The notes under the pieces: model-generated
The model's database searches: none
What the model was told of the DNA's origin: nothing
Seen by the model: the letters and a program-made list of their open reading frames with translations, nothing else
Origin: Limnobaculum eriocheiris
GTDB lineage: Bacteria; Pseudomonadota; Gammaproteobacteria; Enterobacterales; Enterobacteriaceae
Direction: 5' to 3'
DNA length: 39,091 nucleotides
Assembly (NCBI RefSeq): GCF_021010575.1
Contig: NZ_JAJNAG010000030.1
Coordinates: forward strand, 1 to 39,091
Shown: positions 10,321 through 21,347 of the stretch, one piece after another
How positions within the stretch are numbered: the first letter of the stretch is position 1
How the letters are laid out: every line of letters begins with the position of its first letter
Made by a program: the position numbers and the translations under genes

Positions 10321-11147
10321 AGTTCATCCTTTACGTTCGACTCGTTTGGCTTTTGTGCTATCACATGAATATAACGTCCCAAACTGACAAACGGCTCTTG
10401 TCGGCAATAGCGCAATTCCAGTGCCAGCAAGGCGGCAAAATCCTGCTGCTGCTGTTGTTTATTCTGTGCGTAATCATGAAAAACCCGGACTCCGCTCTTG
10501 CCGATGGTAACCATCCGCATTTCATCTAACCAATTATAAACCTGTTGAGGCTCCAATGGTCGGTCAGGTGACAGCGTTCGCTTTTTCTTTTTTTGCATCC
10601 CGGCTTCAATATAGCCAAAATTACCTAACGTAATATTACGAAATAACAGTGCGTTATAATTGTAAAACATCAATGATAACATGCCTGCTGGTTGCAGACA
10701 TTGGATCAGCGCCTCCAGCGTACCACGCTGGTCCTGAACCCATTCTAAAACTGCGTGAAACAATACCAGATCTACCGGCTGTTCTAAATGATCTGATACA
10801 TCCTTTGCGGCGCAGTGAATAAATTGTATCTGTTGGCTCACACCTTTTTCTACTGCCGCCAGTTCCGCGCGTTTCAACATTTCTGCTGAGATGTCACAAA
10901 AAATCACCTGATGCCCGCGTGCCGCCATCTCACAGGCCATAACACCTTCACCACCACCAGCATCAAGAATACGCAATGGGCGTTGAGGCATAAGTGACAG
11001 CAAATGTTCGAGATCTTGCCATAACACTGCCTGACGAATTTCGCCTTTTGTTGTGCCATAAATATTGCGGGAAAATTTTTCTGCAATATCATCAAAATTA
11101 CGATCTTTGGTGACTCTCAAATTGACTCCGCCAGACTTTATTCCCAT
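10317..11147 (-). CDS. cmoM: CmoM (SmtA), tRNA cmo5U methyltransferase
   Basis: An S-adenosylmethionine-dependent methyltransferase that converts 5-carboxymethoxyuridine at the tRNA wobble position to its methyl ester. The class I SAM-binding motif [18 protein letters not shown] is present, followed by the acidic second motif (VIFCDIS) and the family string [10 protein letters not shown]. The ATG at 11145-11147 gives 276 residues, about 15 more than E. coli CmoM, which begins just before the shared [18 protein letters not shown] at 11118-11120 has a GGAG five bases upstream and would give 267 residues, closer to the family length. The upstream ATG has only a weak ribosome site, so the start is uncertain. 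First gene of the mukFEB operon. Confidence 0.93.
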   Translation of the reverse strand: MGIKSGGVNLRVTKDRNFDDIAEKFSRNIYGTTKGEIRQAVLWQDLEHLLSLMPQRPLRILDAGGGEGVMACEMAARGHQVIFCDISAEMLKRAELAAVEKGVSQQIQFIHCAAKDVSDHLEQPVDLVLFHAVLEWVQDQRGTLEALIQCLQPAGMLSLMFYNYNALLFRNITLGNFGYIEAGMQKKKKRTLSPDRPLEPQQVYNWLDEMRMVTIGKSGVRVFHDYAQNKQQQQQDFAALLALELRYCRQEPFVSLGRYIHVIAQKPNESNVKDEL

Positions 11148-11169
11148 AACTCATAAATGAGTCACCCAT

Positions 11170-11204
11170 TATATCAGCCTGCTATTTTGACACAGGCTGA
11201 TATA
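11170..11204. promoter_or_regulatory. 12-bp inverted repeat around a TTGACA box, upstream of elyC
   Basis: Perfect arms TATATCAGCCTG and CAGGCTGATATA are separated by an 11-base spacer. TTGACA, a perfect sigma-70 -35 box for rightward transcription, spans 11187-11192 in that spacer. At a spacing of 17 the -10 would be a weak AATCTT at 11210-11215. It lies in the 134-base region between the divergent cmoM and elyC genes. The symmetry fits an operator for a dimeric repressor or an RNA hairpin; no known consensus was recognised. Confidence 0.5.
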
Positions 11205-11281
11205 GAATAAATCTTATTCATTCTGTTCGAATATTCGGATGGTGTTTTTTTATACAAACAACACCTATTTTCAGGAAAAAC

Positions 11282-12037
11282 ATGCTATTTATTTTAAAAA
11301 AAATTATCGGCAACTTGCTGTTTCCTTTGCCCTTTCTGCTGCTATTAATGGCCATTGCCCTGCTATTACTTTGGTTTAGTCGCTGGCAGAAAAGTGCTAA
11401 AACACTGATTACCATGAGTTGGCTTGGTCTGTTTTTACTCAGCCTCCAACCGATAGCTGACAGGTTGCTCATGCCGCTGGAAAATCAGTATGCCACCTAT
11501 CAAAAAAATGAACCTATCGACTATATCGTGGTTCTGGGTGGTGGCTACACTTACAACCCGGATTGGGCACCAAGCTCTAACCTTTTTCCTAACAGTTTAC
11601 CGAGAGTGACTGAAGGTGTTCGTCTTTATCGCCAGCATCCAGGCGCTAAAATGATTTTTAGTGGGGCCGCAGCTATTTCTAACCCTTTGCCTAACGCCAA
11701 AGTCGCGGCAATGGTAGCTGAAAGCCTGGGTGTTCCTGAACAGGACATCATTATGTTGCCGCAGGCTCAGGATACGATAGAGGAAGCACAGGCTGTAGCT
11801 CAAATCGCACAACAAAAAACGCTGTTACTGGTGACCTCTGCCAATCATCTTCCCAGAGCAATGCGCATTTTCCAGAAAGAAGGATTAAACCCTATTCCTG
11901 CACCCGCCAATCAACTTGCAACATTAGGGCCACTTAATCCCTGGGAAAAGGCCTTCCCTTCTGCCTTCTACCTGTCACACAGCGAACGTGCCTGGTACGA
12001 AACGCTGGGTAATCTCTGGTTAACCATCAAAGAGTAG
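11282..12037 (+). CDS. elyC: ElyC (YcbC), envelope biogenesis DUF218 protein
   Basis: A 251-residue inner-membrane protein (E. coli 259). Two hydrophobic helices at residues 1-30 and about 37-60 precede a periplasmic DUF218 domain, seen as YIVVLGGGYTYNPDWAPSSNL and LLVTSANHLPRAMRIF. E. coli ElyC affects peptidoglycan synthesis and envelope integrity at low temperature, in connection with undecaprenyl phosphate metabolism; the exact biochemical role is not settled. The gene is transcribed away from cmoM, and a perfect inverted repeat lies in the shared upstream region. An AGGAAA ribosome site precedes the ATG. It ends in a terminator shared with the convergent kdsB. Confidence 0.93.
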   Translation: MLFILKKIIGNLLFPLPFLLLLMAIALLLLWFSRWQKSAKTLITMSWLGLFLLSLQPIADRLLMPLENQYATYQKNEPIDYIVVLGGGYTYNPDWAPSSNLFPNSLPRVTEGVRLYRQHPGAKMIFSGAAAISNPLPNAKVAAMVAESLGVPEQDIIMLPQAQDTIEEAQAVAQIAQQKTLLLVTSANHLPRAMRIFQKEGLNPIPAPANQLATLGPLNPWEKAFPSAFYLSHSERAWYETLGNLWLTIKE

Positions 12038-12057
12038 CTTTTATTGTTCAAATTTAA

Positions 12058-12093
12058 TAAGCCGTTCGAAATCATTCTGAGCGGCTTACTTTT
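12058..12093. terminator. Bidirectional terminator between elyC and kdsB
   Basis: TAAGCCG/CGGCTTA stem, extended inward by TC/GA with one mismatch, followed by ACTTTTATC on the plus strand and TATTAAATTTG on the minus strand. It sits between two converging genes. Confidence 0.75.
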
Positions 12094-12106
12094 ATCAATA
12101 TCAGTC

Positions 12107-12859
12107 TTATTTATGACCCAACGCTTCTCTAACACGGGCCAGATCTTCCGGGGTATCAACACCAACAGAAGGAACTTCAATCGCGGCTTCGACGTGGATT
12201 TTTTCGCCGTACCATAACACTCTCAGCTGTTCCAGCATCTCGATTTGCTCAAGCGGGCTTGGTTCCCAACTGATATAACGACGAATAAATCCAGCCCGAT
12301 AGGCATAAATGCCTATATGACGAAGGTAGAAATCACCGATTTCTCGTTGAGAAACAGAGAAGCGCTCACGATCCCAGGGGATGGTTGCCCTTGAAAAATA
12401 GAGGGCATAGCCTTTACTGTTAATCACTACTTTAACTGCATTAGGATTAAATGCCTCTTCAACAGAAATAATGGGCACCGCCAGCGTTGCCATTCCGGCA
12501 TCTGCGCCGATCAAATTATGTGCAACCTGGCGGATAATAACGGGAGGCACCAGTGGCTCATCACCCTGAACGTTAACAATAATTTCATCATCGCTGAACT
12601 GATAACGTTCGATAACTTCAGCTAAACGCTCAGTTCCTGAATTATGGTGCGGGCTGGTCAGGCAAACTTCACCACCAGCTTCTTCTACGGCCTTTTGTAC
12701 ATCAAGATTATCGGTTGCCACGATCACTCTGGAAGCGCCTGACTCCTGCGCTCTTTCCATAACGTGAACCACCATTGGTTTACCGGCGATATCCGCCAGG
12801 GGTTTACCCGGTAAACGCGTTGAGGCATAACGAGCGGGGATAATTGCAGTAAAACTCAT
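12107..12859 (-). CDS. kdsB: KdsB, CMP-Kdo synthetase
   Basis: A 250-residue cytidylyltransferase (E. coli 248) that activates Kdo with CTP to CMP-Kdo for transfer onto lipid A. The nucleotide-binding start [19 protein letters not shown], the mid-protein [12 protein letters not shown] and the late [14 protein letters not shown] are all typical of the family. The start codon overlaps the end of ycaR by 4 bases. In this cluster it joins lpxK and msbA, so one stretch of DNA covers Kdo activation, lipid A phosphorylation and lipid A flipping. No defects seen. Confidence 0.97.
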   Translation of the reverse strand: MSFTAIIPARYASTRLPGKPLADIAGKPMVVHVMERAQESGASRVIVATDNLDVQKAVEEAGGEVCLTSPHHNSGTERLAEVIERYQFSDDEIIVNVQGDEPLVPPVIIRQVAHNLIGADAGMATLAVPIISVEEAFNPNAVKVVINSKGYALYFSRATIPWDRERFSVSQREIGDFYLRHIGIYAYRAGFIRRYISWEPSPLEQIEMLEQLRVLWYGEKIHVEAAIEVPSVGVDTPEDLARVREALGHK

Positions 12860-13038
12860 GCTGTTTTCTCATCTAACGTCAGCTTACGTGCTTCAGCTTC
12901 AAGCAATACGGGAATTCCGTCACGGACAGCGAAAGCTAAACCATCAATGTTACAAACCAGTTCCTGATGTTCTTTATTAAATGCGAGTTTCCCATTACAA
13001 ACCGGGCAAGCGATGATTTCCAGCAAACGATGATCCAT
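12856..13038 (-). CDS. ycaR: YcaR, UPF0434/Trm112-family small protein
   Basis: A 60-residue protein of the Trm112-like UPF0434 family, the same size as E. coli YcaR. The [18 protein letters not shown] start is characteristic and carries a single CPxC pair; a second pair found in some relatives is replaced here by VCNIDG. Its function is unknown; Trm112 proteins elsewhere act as small partners of methyltransferases. It overlaps kdsB by 4 bases and almost certainly shares its message. The 145 bases between it and lpxK show no clear terminator. Confidence 0.93.
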   Translation of the reverse strand: MDHRLLEIIACPVCNGKLAFNKEHQELVCNIDGLAFAVRDGIPVLLEAEARKLTLDEKTA

Positions 13039-13183
13039 GCACGACCTCTATTATCGAACGAGTAACTTAACTTTGTGATGGGCAAGAATACCATATTTCA
13101 CCCGAAGGTTTAATGAATGATAAACACCTTGCGGATACTTGATTAAGCGGGGTAGATTTTAGTCATTCACAAAATCAGGGGGA

Positions 13184-14167
13184 CTATTTTTTCTCAATTT
13201 TACTCATGACTAATGCTAATAGCGCCTCTGCACTTTCAGCAGGGAGACGGGCATCAACGGGTAAATACCACCAGTTTTCCTGAGCAAAAGCCCGGCATTT
13301 TACCGCGTCTTTTTCTGTCATCAGCAGACTTTGTTGTGCATTAACCAGATTGGCCAATAAGTCTTCAGTGTAAGGCTGGTGATCGGCAAAAGCATGAGTT
13401 TGCTCTGGCTGAACATTAATCGTATTTAACGTTTGAAAGAAACGTGGCGGGTGACCAATTCCAGCCATTGCCACCACTCGGGAAAGCGTCTGAGCCTGAC
13501 AACGCTCACCAGTCAGCAGGTTAATGGCTTCACCAGACTTAAGTTCCATTGGTATTTCGTTTCCCTGCGCATCTCCCCCGTTGGTGATCACTGCATCAAC
13601 AGATCGTAAGCGCCCTGTACGTTCACGCATTGGGCCTGCCGGTAACCACCAACCATTGCCAAAACGCCGAGCACCATCAACCACGACCAGTTCAATATCC
13701 CGCTGTAATGCGTAGTGCTGCAATCCGTCATCCGTAATAATAACATCCAGCTCAAATTGATTGAGCAGGGCTTTAACCGCATCTGAACGTACAGGGGCTA
13801 CCGCTACAGGTACACCCGTGCGCTGAAAGATAAGCACCGGCTCATCTCCCGCAACTTCTGTAGTGGTACTTTGGTTCAACACCAAAGGATAGTGGGCTGA
13901 CTTGCCACCATACCCCCGGGATACCACACCGGCACGAACACCCTGACGCTGTAAATTCTCCACCAGCCAAATTGCTACGGGCGTTTTACCATTACCACCC
14001 GCCGTCAGATTACCCACCACCACGACCGGTACCGGTGCTCGCCATGACTTTAACCAGCCATGACGATATCCAAACTGCCTCAGGCCGCTAATCAGGCCAT
14101 ATAGCCAGGAAAACGGCAGCAGCAGTAAATACAATTTGGACTCACCGGACCAAATACGCTCAATCAT
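13184..14167 (-). CDS. lpxK: LpxK, tetraacyldisaccharide 4'-kinase
   Basis: A 327-residue inner-membrane-associated kinase (E. coli 328) that phosphorylates the 4' position of the lipid A precursor to give lipid IVA. A hydrophobic N-terminal segment ([18 protein letters not shown]) anchors it. The Walker A loop [18 protein letters not shown] follows near residue 52, and [12 protein letters not shown] carries the catalytic-loop aspartates. The gene overlaps msbA by 4 bases, the same coupling known in E. coli. No defects seen. Confidence 0.97.
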   Translation of the reverse strand: MIERIWSGESKLYLLLLPFSWLYGLISGLRQFGYRHGWLKSWRAPVPVVVVGNLTAGGNGKTPVAIWLVENLQRQGVRAGVVSRGYGGKSAHYPLVLNQSTTTEVAGDEPVLIFQRTGVPVAVAPVRSDAVKALLNQFELDVIITDDGLQHYALQRDIELVVVDGARRFGNGWWLPAGPMRERTGRLRSVDAVITNGGDAQGNEIPMELKSGEAINLLTGERCQAQTLSRVVAMAGIGHPPRFFQTLNTINVQPEQTHAFADHQPYTEDLLANLVNAQQSLLMTEKDAVKCRAFAQENWWYLPVDARLPAESAEALLALVMSKIEKK

Positions 14168-15912
14168 TGGCTAAATTGCATCCGATGCAGTTGGGCATAA
14201 ACGCCACTGTTCTTAATCAGCGTTTCATGGTTGCCGCGTTCAACAATACGACCATCTTCAATAACCAAAATTTCATCGGCCTTTTCAATGGTAGACAGAC
14301 GGTGGGCTATCACCAGAGATGTCCTGTTTTTCTGTAATTCATCCAACGCAGCCTGAATGGCGCGTTCAGACTCGGTATCCAGCGCTGACGTTGCCTCATC
14401 AAGGATCAAAATTGGGCTATCTCTTAACAACGCCCGGGCAATAGCAATGCGCTGGCGTTGACCGCCAGATAACAGCACTCCGTTTTCACCAATCACTGTA
14501 TCAAGACCGTTGTCCATCTTCTTGATAAAGTCCATGGCATAGGCCATGGTTGCCGCCTTCTCTATGTCTTCACGAGAATATTCAGTAGTACGGGCATAGG
14601 CGATATTATTAGCAATAGTGTCATTAAACAGATGGACACTTTGAGAAACCACAGCCACCTGAGCGCGTAATGATGCCAGGGTATACTCACGAATTTCATG
14701 ACCATCAATCAGAATTTCACCTTCCTGAATGTCATAAAAACGCGTCAATAAATTAGCTATCGTTGATTTACCAGAGCCGGAACGACCAACCAATGCCACC
14801 GTTTTGCCTGCCGGAATCGTCAGGCTGATATTTCTTAAGGCGGGTTCATCTTTCGTTGGATAGGTAAATGTCACATTACGAAGTTCAACATTCCCCTGTA
14901 CCCGCTCAACGTTCAGGGTACCGGTATCCTGTTCGGTTTCCATATCCAGAATGGCAAACAGCGTCTGGCAGGCAGCCATACCGCGCTGGAACTGGGCATT
15001 AACGTTAGTTAATGATTTAAGTGGCTTCATTAACGCCACCATAGAAGAGAACACCACGGTGATGGTACCGGCAGTCAGGGTATCCATAATGCTTGGAAAG
15101 CTGGCGGCAAACAGCACCATCGCCAACGCTGTTGAGGCGATCAACTGAACGATGGGGTCAGAGATAGCAGATGCAGCAACCATCTTCATACCTTGCTGGC
15201 GCATTCTGTTACTGACTTTATTAAAACGATCCGTTTCTACATCCTGGCCGCCAAACAGTAATACTTCTTTATGCCCTTTCAGCATCTGTTCTGCGCTGGC
15301 GGTAACTTGCCCCATGGTGTTCTGCATATTTTTACTGATGCTGCGAAAACGCTTGGAAACAAAACGGATAACAAAAGAGACAACCGGTGCCAGAATCACC
15401 AAAATGAGAGATAGCTGCCAGCTGTTATAGAACATGATGCCAAACAGGGCCAGAATATATGCCCCTTCCCGAACAACGGTGATTAATGCTCCTGATGAAG
15501 AGGAAGCCACCTGCTCTGAATCGTAAGTAATACGGGACAACAGCGTTCCCGTTGACTGCTGATCAAAGAAAGAAACGGGCATATTCATCATATGGCCAAA
15601 CAGCCGACGACGAACCGTCATTACCACCTTGCCAGAAACCCAGGATAAGCAATAGGTTGATACATAGCTGGTAATGCCACGCATGACCATCAGCCCAAGC
15701 ACCACTAATGGCATCCAGACTAATACACTGCTTCCGGTCTTACCAAAACCATCATCCAGCAATGGCTTTAATAGTGAAAGCATCATGGCATCAGTACCGG
15801 CATTCAAAATCAGTGCCACGGCAGAGACAATCAGTCCGAGCTTAAATGGTTTAATCAATGGCCACAAACGGCCAAATGTTTGCCACGTAGTTAGGTCTTT
15901 ATCATTCAACAT
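14164..15912 (-). CDS. msbA: MsbA, lipid A flippase ABC transporter
   Basis: A 582-residue half-transporter, the same length as in E. coli, that dimerises and flips core-lipid A across the inner membrane. The N-terminal half has six hydrophobic segments. The C-terminal half is a complete ABC domain with Walker [10 protein letters not shown], the signature [16 protein letters not shown] and Walker [13 protein letters not shown]. Transcription probably starts upstream of the comEC homologue, whose intact frame would end 34 bases before this ATG. The premature stop in that gene could therefore affect msbA through reduced translation of the upstream message, although the truncation is close to the 3' end. 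Confidence 0.97.
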   Translation of the reverse strand: MLNDKDLTTWQTFGRLWPLIKPFKLGLIVSAVALILNAGTDAMMLSLLKPLLDDGFGKTGSSVLVWMPLVVLGLMVMRGITSYVSTYCLSWVSGKVVMTVRRRLFGHMMNMPVSFFDQQSTGTLLSRITYDSEQVASSSSGALITVVREGAYILALFGIMFYNSWQLSLILVILAPVVSFVIRFVSKRFRSISKNMQNTMGQVTASAEQMLKGHKEVLLFGGQDVETDRFNKVSNRMRQQGMKMVAASAISDPIVQLIASTALAMVLFAASFPSIMDTLTAGTITVVFSSMVALMKPLKSLTNVNAQFQRGMAACQTLFAILDMETEQDTGTLNVERVQGNVELRNVTFTYPTKDEPALRNISLTIPAGKTVALVGRSGSGKSTIANLLTRFYDIQEGEILIDGHEIREYTLASLRAQVAVVSQSVHLFNDTIANNIAYARTTEYSREDIEKAATMAYAMDFIKKMDNGLDTVIGENGVLLSGGQRQRIAIARALLRDSPILILDEATSALDTESERAIQAALDELQKNRTSLVIAHRLSTIEKADEILVIEDGRIVERGNHETLIKNSGVYAQLHRMQFSQ

Positions 15913-15946
15913 TAGTTACCAACATTATGCGAAATAGCGCGTTATT

Positions 15947-18238
15947 CTACTCATTATGAAGCAAAGAACCAAACCACTGGTGATACCAACGGGGCGTAAA
16001 ATGCTCTCCGAGGGTCAATATTTTATATTTATCTTTATAAAACAATACACTAGCCTGACCAGATTTTGCCGTGGAAATCCATTTTATTTCCGTGTTTTTA
16101 TAACGTTGTTCCACGCTTTTGGCCGGAAGATGCTAGGGATTATAACGTGATACCGAGGTTAATGTAGCCTGCGGATTAACCGCCTGAATAAACGCCAGTG
16201 TGGATGAACTTTTACTGCCATGATGGGGAGTTTGTAAAATATCACTGTTTAACTTATTGCCATAGTGTCTCACCAGACTCAGTTCCTGACTGCTTTCCAG
16301 ATCACCGGTTAACAATACGCTGTATTTACCATCACTGATATGTAATACACAAGAGTTGGCATTATAAGCCCGCGTCGCTAAAACAGGAGGCCAAAGCACA
16401 TTAAAGGTTAAATGATCCCATTGCCAGCTATCACCCTGCCGACAGCCTTTTTCTGATGAGACCACCGGCGCACGCAACCAGGCTTCAGGATAGGCTTTCT
16501 GTAATACCTCCAGGCCGCCAATATGGTCCAAATCCTGATGGCTGATAATAATGCCTAACAGCGATAAACGATGCCAGTTCAGAAATGGCAAAATCTCCTT
16601 TTCTGCCATAGAGCTACCATTCCAGCGATTACCGGTATCATAAATAATAGCCCGATCGCCCTGTCGAATAACCACAGCTAAACCATGCCCAACATCCAAC
16701 ATATCAATACGCCATTTCTCATCGGGCTTTTGCCAGAATGGCACCAGAAGAAGAATAAAAGTTATCCATGGCGTAAAAATTCCACAGCGCCATAATGAGA
16801 GGCGCCAGCAAATTATCAGCAGCCAACCTAATCCGCTAAGTAACAGCATGGTACTGGCAGATATCACCCATCCCTGTTGCAACCGTTCCAGAATGAACAA
16901 CACCCCTGTTAATGAGTAATCCGCAATCCACCAAAACAACATCGCAAACGGTGGTAACCAGCAAAATAGAAGTCCCAATATGATTGCAGGAACGGTCACA
17001 AATGAAACCACAGGCACAGCAACAAGATTAGCGGGTAATGATGCCCAACTGACACCATGAAACATAAACAGTTGTACGGGTATCAATAAAACCATCATGG
17101 CTAGCTGTAGATTTAACCAACGCGCCAATGCCCGATAGCGAAAGGTGATCCAGTTAGGTAATGGAACCCATTGAAACCAGAAAATCAGCCCGGCAACCGC
17201 CAGACAAGATAACCATAGGCTGTCAGAAAGAATCATCAGCGGGTCGAATATTAATAACAGCGTGATGATGCGCAGCCAAACCTGCCACGGCGTCCAGTTA
17301 ATTCCCTTGCCACGCAGCAACATCCAGAATGAGAGTGCTAAAAAGGCTCTTAATGCAGGAGGATTTGCTCCCGATAGCCAGACATAAAGCGCGGCGGTAA
17401 TCCACCCAATCAGCACAGGAAACCAAAGGCCTATATAGCGATGGCGGAAAAAGTACTGCACACCTCTGGCTGAAAGCCACCCCATCAAAGCAGCTAAAGA
17501 AATATGCAGACCTGATATAGCCATTAAGTGAGCGGTCCCTGTTTGCAAAAACAAGGCTCTTCGCTCTGTATGCATCCCTCCACGTTCACCAAACGCAAGG
17601 GCAAAAATGATATCTCCGGTGGCTAAAGGCGTTATTGCCTGTTGCACCTGATTCATTAATCTTTGTCGGATATCTATCGATTCATCGATGACTTTGGCTG
17701 ATTTGACCTGCCCAACCAACGGTTGATGAATAGCTATTGCCCTGCGTTGCTGGTCATATCCACCCTGATTTAAACGGCTGTGGGCCACTCTGAATAGCAA
17801 ATTTAGTTGCCACTGCTGTCCTGCCGCCATCTGCCCTGAAATACCCCGATCGGCTACCGAAAAGTGAAGGGTTAAAATGAAATATTCTGTCCATAATAAT
17901 GGCTGACCATCAATCTTTTTCACCTGCAATAATACGGTTTTCAGCCCTTTTACGTCAGTACTGGCGTTAACCACCCGCCCCTGAACCTGAGCGGTACGAC
18001 CTGCATAATTATCAATTTGATGATAAATCCCCTGAGCGTACAGCGTACTCCATAAAAAACTGAGTAATATAATAGACAACAGCTTTAACTTTATTCCGTG
18101 AAATCCGGCACACAACAAAGCAATCGCCGCAACCCACCACCAAATCATGGGAGAAGGAAGTTGTGGAAGAAATAGCAAAGGTAGAATTCCGCTAATCACC
18201 GCACATGAAATGAGATCGATTGAGAGTGCTGAACGCAA
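15947..18238 (-). pseudogene. ycaI: comEC/rec2 homologue (ycaI) with in-frame amber codon
   Basis: Homologue of ComEC/Rec2, the inner-membrane channel for DNA uptake. Translation from 18238 gives 701 residues and stops at a TAG at 16133-16135. Reading on in the same frame adds 61 codons ending TPRWYHQWFGSLLHN and a TAG at 15947, which matches the C-terminal tail of E. coli YcaI (about 754 residues). The interrupted site reads SRYNP-stop-HLPA where the E. coli protein has SRYNAWRLPS, so a Trp codon TGG has become TAG. The N-terminal domain, the multi-pass competence domain and most of the beta-lactamase-like domain (SHQDLDHIGG, TPHHGSKSS) remain. The product lacks the last strands of that domain. 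A recent nonsense mutation is the simplest reading; a sequencing error or natural suppression cannot be excluded. Confidence 0.88.
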
Positions 18239-18426
18239 AATAGAGATCCTTGAATAACACCGGATACGGCTTTGTTATTCTGTTTTATAAATGGATATCT
18301 ATTACACAGCCAATGGAGAGGAACAAAACATCGAACCGGAAGGCAATATTTTCTCTATCTTGCCAGCGGTTACATGGATATTACGAGGCAGGTCGAATTT
18401 TTCCGCTGGTTTAAACCTGTCAGCCA

Positions 18427-18464
18427 ATAAAAAATCCGGAGCAGATTAACTGGTCCGGATTTTA
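18427..18464 (-). terminator. Rho-independent terminator of ihfB
   Basis: AAAATCCGGA/TCCGGATTTT stem with an 11-base loop, continuing into TTTTTTATTGG on the minus strand. It lies about 35 bases past the ihfB stop. The remaining 18239-18426 interval holds only a short GAATAAC/GTTATTC hairpin (18252-18280) and presumably the ycaI promoter. Confidence 0.88.
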
Positions 18465-18498
18465 CAATTAAGTCAAACAGACAACGATTTACGGATTA

Positions 18499-18783
18499 TT
18501 AACCGTAAATATTCGCACGATCGCGTAACTCTTTACCTGGTTTGAAGTGTGGAACATATTTGCTTTCCAGCTCCACTTTCTCACCCGTTTTTGGGTTACG
18601 TCCAACACGCGGGGCACGGTAGTGAAGAGAAAAACTGCCAAACCCACGGATCTCAATGCGTTCACCACCGGCTAAAGTTACTGCCATATGTTCAAGCATT
18701 TCTTTTACTGCATCTTCAACGGATTTCGTTGGTAAATGAGTGTGTCTACTAGCGAGTCTTTCTATAAGTTCAGACTTGGTCAT
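18499..18783 (-). CDS. ihfB: IHF beta subunit (HimD)
   Basis: A 94-residue member of the HU/IHF family, the same length as E. coli IhfB. With IhfA it bends DNA sharply at specific sites in promoters, origins and recombination loci. The arm carries [14 protein letters not shown], with the intercalating proline in GRNP, and the body shows the usual [26 protein letters not shown] ribosome site gives a clear start. It follows rpsA in the same direction across a hairpin, as in E. coli, where it has both its own promoter and readthrough. Confidence 0.98.
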   Translation of the reverse strand: MTKSELIERLASRHTHLPTKSVEDAVKEMLEHMAVTLAGGERIEIRGFGSFSLHYRAPRVGRNPKTGEKVELESKYVPHFKPGKELRDRANIYG

Positions 18784-18815
18784 CGTTCCTCCAAGCTTAT
18801 CAGCTCAACTACCGA

Positions 18816-18836
18816 AGGGGCAGCATTGCTGCCCCT
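18816..18836 (-). terminator. GC-rich hairpin between rpsA and ihfB
   Basis: AGGGGCAGC/GCTGCCCCT stem with a three-base loop, about 5 bases past the rpsA stop codon. The following minus-strand sequence (TCGGTAG) has no U-run, so termination is probably partial and some readthrough into ihfB is likely. Confidence 0.6.
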
Positions 18837-18841
18837 CGCCA

Positions 18842-20527
18842 TTATTCGCCTTTAGCTGCTTTAAATGCTTCAGCCATAGCGTTAGAGAATCCACCTTCTT
18901 CTTGCTTAGCACTGTTAGTGTTATTAACAGTAGCAACGGCTTCTTTCTCATCAGCTTCATCTTTAGCACGCACAGACAGGCTGATTACACGGTTTTTACG
19001 ATCAACACCGGTGTATTTAGCTTCTACTTCATCACCAACGCTCAGAACCGTCGTTGCATCTTCAACACGATCACGGCTTGCATCAGAAGCACGCAGGTAA
19101 CCTTCAACGCCACCCGCTAATTCAACTGTAGCACCTTTTGCGTCAACTGCTGTTACTTTCCCTTTAACAATAGCACCTTTCTTATTGTTAGCCAGGTAGT
19201 TGTTAAATGGATCTTCAGCTAATTGCTTAACGCCTAAGGAGATACGCTCACGCTCTGCATCAACTTGCAGAACTACAGCGGCGATTTCGTCACCTTTCTT
19301 ATAGTCACGAACCGCTTCTTCTCCGGCAACGTTCCAGGAGATGTCAGACAGGTGAACCAGACCATCAATACCGCCGTCTAAGCCGATGAAGATACCGAAG
19401 TCAGTGATTGACTTGATCTTACCTTCAACACGCTCACCCTTATTATGGGTTTCTGCGAATTGCTGCCATGGGTTAATTTTGCACTGCTTCAGACCCAGGG
19501 AGATACGACGACGTTCTTCGTCGATATCCAGAACCATAACTTCAACCACATCGCCCACGTTAACAACTTTAGATGGGTGAATGTTTTTGTTGGTCCAATC
19601 CATTTCTGAAACGTGTACCAGACCTTCAACGCCCTCTTCGATTTCAACGAAGCAGCCATAATCAGTCAGGTTGGTTACACGGCCAGTCAGCTTAGTACCT
19701 TCAGGGTAACGCTTAGCGATAGCTACCCACGGATCTTCGCCTAACTGCTTCAGCCCCAGTGAAACACGGGTACGATCGCGGTCGAACTTAAGAACTTTAA
19801 CCAGGATTTCATCACCAACATTAACGATTTCGCTAGGATGCTTAACGCGTTTCCATGCCATATCAGTAATGTGTAACAGGCCGTCAACGCCGCCCAGATC
19901 AACGAATGCACCGTAGTCAGTAAGGTTCTTAACGATACCTTTAACTTCCATGCCTTCTTGCAGGTTTTCCAGCAGTTGATCGCGCTCTGCACTGTTTTCT
20001 GATTCGATTACAGCACGGCGAGAAACAACAACGTTGTTACGTTTTTGGTCAAGTTTGATAACCTTGAACTCAAGCTCTTTGCCCTCTAAATGCAGCGTGT
20101 CACGAACAGGACGAACGTCTACCAGTGAACCTGGTAAGAACGCACGAATGCCGTTAAGCTCAACGGTAAATCCACCTTTGACCTTGCCATTGATAATACC
20201 AATAACAGTTGCAGCTTCTTCAGAAGCTTTTTCCAGCGTGATCCAAGCTTCATGACGCTTAGCTTTCTCACGAGACAGCAGGGTTTCACCGAAACCATCT
20301 TCGATAGCATCCAGCGCTACGTCTACTTCGTCACCAACCTGGATTTCCAGTTCGCCCTGAGCGTTTTTAAACTGTTCTACTGGGATTGCAGACTCTGATT
20401 TCAGACCCGCATCAACCAGAACAACGTCTTTATCAATAGCAACAACAACGCCACGTACAATGGAACCCGGACGGGTTTCAATTTCATTCAGGGATTCTTC
20501 AAAGAGTTGAGCAAAAGATTCAGTCAT
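18842..20527 (-). CDS. rpsA: 30S ribosomal protein S1
   Basis: A 561-residue S1 protein (E. coli 557) that recruits mRNA to the 30S subunit. Six S1 RNA-binding repeats can be followed, for example [30 protein letters not shown] and the similar [18 protein letters not shown]. The ATG at 20525-20527 ([13 protein letters not shown]) is chosen because it matches the family start; a TTG extension to 20617 adds 30 unrelated residues. Upstream of the chosen ATG there is only GAAG with wide spacing, not a strong Shine-Dalgarno. This is typical of rpsA, whose structured leader, not a strong ribosome site, drives and autoregulates translation. The 142-base leader to cmk presumably plays that role. Confidence 0.98.
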   Translation of the reverse strand: MTESFAQLFEESLNEIETRPGSIVRGVVVAIDKDVVLVDAGLKSESAIPVEQFKNAQGELEIQVGDEVDVALDAIEDGFGETLLSREKAKRHEAWITLEKASEEAATVIGIINGKVKGGFTVELNGIRAFLPGSLVDVRPVRDTLHLEGKELEFKVIKLDQKRNNVVVSRRAVIESENSAERDQLLENLQEGMEVKGIVKNLTDYGAFVDLGGVDGLLHITDMAWKRVKHPSEIVNVGDEILVKVLKFDRDRTRVSLGLKQLGEDPWVAIAKRYPEGTKLTGRVTNLTDYGCFVEIEEGVEGLVHVSEMDWTNKNIHPSKVVNVGDVVEVMVLDIDEERRRISLGLKQCKINPWQQFAETHNKGERVEGKIKSITDFGIFIGLDGGIDGLVHLSDISWNVAGEEAVRDYKKGDEIAAVVLQVDAERERISLGVKQLAEDPFNNYLANNKKGAIVKGKVTAVDAKGATVELAGGVEGYLRASDASRDRVEDATTVLSVGDEVEAKYTGVDRKNRVISLSVRAKDEADEKEAVATVNNTNSAKQEEGGFSNAMAEAFKAAKGE

Positions 20528-20669
20528 GTTATTAATCTTCAGGATTCTTAAATTTAACGTCCATCTGACATCCGGCCCGATGGGGTTGTTATACATACCC
20601 TGCTTACGTCCATGCAACAGAGTTATTCACAAAAAGTCCACTGCCTAAAAAATAAGCACCGGACATGAA

Positions 20670-21347
20670 TTATTTTAGCACACTTTGCACATAAGCTAAT
20701 GCGTGATCGATCACTTCATCAACACTCATATGAGTGGAATCCATCATCAATGCGTCGGCCGCCGGGACAAGGGGTGCAACTGCCCGATTACGATCCCGGT
20801 AATCCCGTTCCTGTATCTCAGACAAAAGACGTTCGAATTTAACACACTGCCCCTTTTCCTGCAACTGTAGCATGCGCCTTCTGGCTCTCTCTTCCGCGCT
20901 GGCGTCGAGAAAAATTTTCACCGGTGCATCAGGGAAAACAATGGTTCCCATATCGCGGCCATCGGCAATCAGCCCCGGCGCCTCTCGAAATGCCCGCTGG
21001 CGGCGTAACAGTGCTTCTCTGACTCGTGGAAATGCCGCCACTTGAGAAGCCGCATTTCCGACTGTCTCATTGCGAATTTCATTAGTTACCGTTTCACCTT
21101 CAAGAATCACCTGCAACTGATTCTGTTGAGAAATGAAACGAACATCCAGATGAATAGCCAGAGGAACCAGCGCCTCTTCTGAGGCCAGATCCACTTCATG
21201 ATGCAGTGCTGCTAATGCCAAAACGCGATAAATAGCACCCGAATCCAGTAAATGCCAACCCAGTTTTTCAGCCAAAGCCTGACAGAGTGTTCCTTTTCCC
21301 ACTCCGCTTGGGCCGTCAACGGTTATTACCGGCACAACTGCTGTCAT
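20670..21347 (-). CDS. cmk: Cytidylate kinase
   Basis: A 225-residue kinase (E. coli 227) that phosphorylates CMP and dCMP. The P-loop [16 protein letters not shown] is near the N-terminus. The CMP-binding region includes [16 protein letters not shown] and [13 protein letters not shown], followed by [13 protein letters not shown]. An AGGAG ribosome site is 7 bases before the ATG. It leads into rpsA, the conserved cmk-rpsA-ihfB order. The peptidase gene ycaL, which lies between aroA and cmk in E. coli, is missing here; only a 271-base intergenic region remains. Confidence 0.97.
   Translation of the reverse strand: MTAVVPVITVDGPSGVGKGTLCQALAEKLGWHLLDSGAIYRVLALAALHHEVDLASEEALVPLAIHLDVRFISQQNQLQVILEGETVTNEIRNETVGNAASQVAAFPRVREALLRRQRAFREAPGLIADGRDMGTIVFPDAPVKIFLDASAEERARRRMLQLQEKGQCVKFERLLSEIQERDYRDRNRAVAPLVPAADALMMDSTHMSVDEVIDHALAYVQSVLK

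Noticed and set aside
18313-18414. Small plus-strand ORF of 33 codons between ycaI and ihfB
   Set aside because: No good ribosome site, no recognisable composition or homology, and it lies antisense near the ycaI leader and ihfB 3' region.
18842-20617. Longer rpsA reading frame starting near 20617
   Set aside because: The extra 30 residues come from the untranslated leader; S1 proteins start at MTESFAQL.
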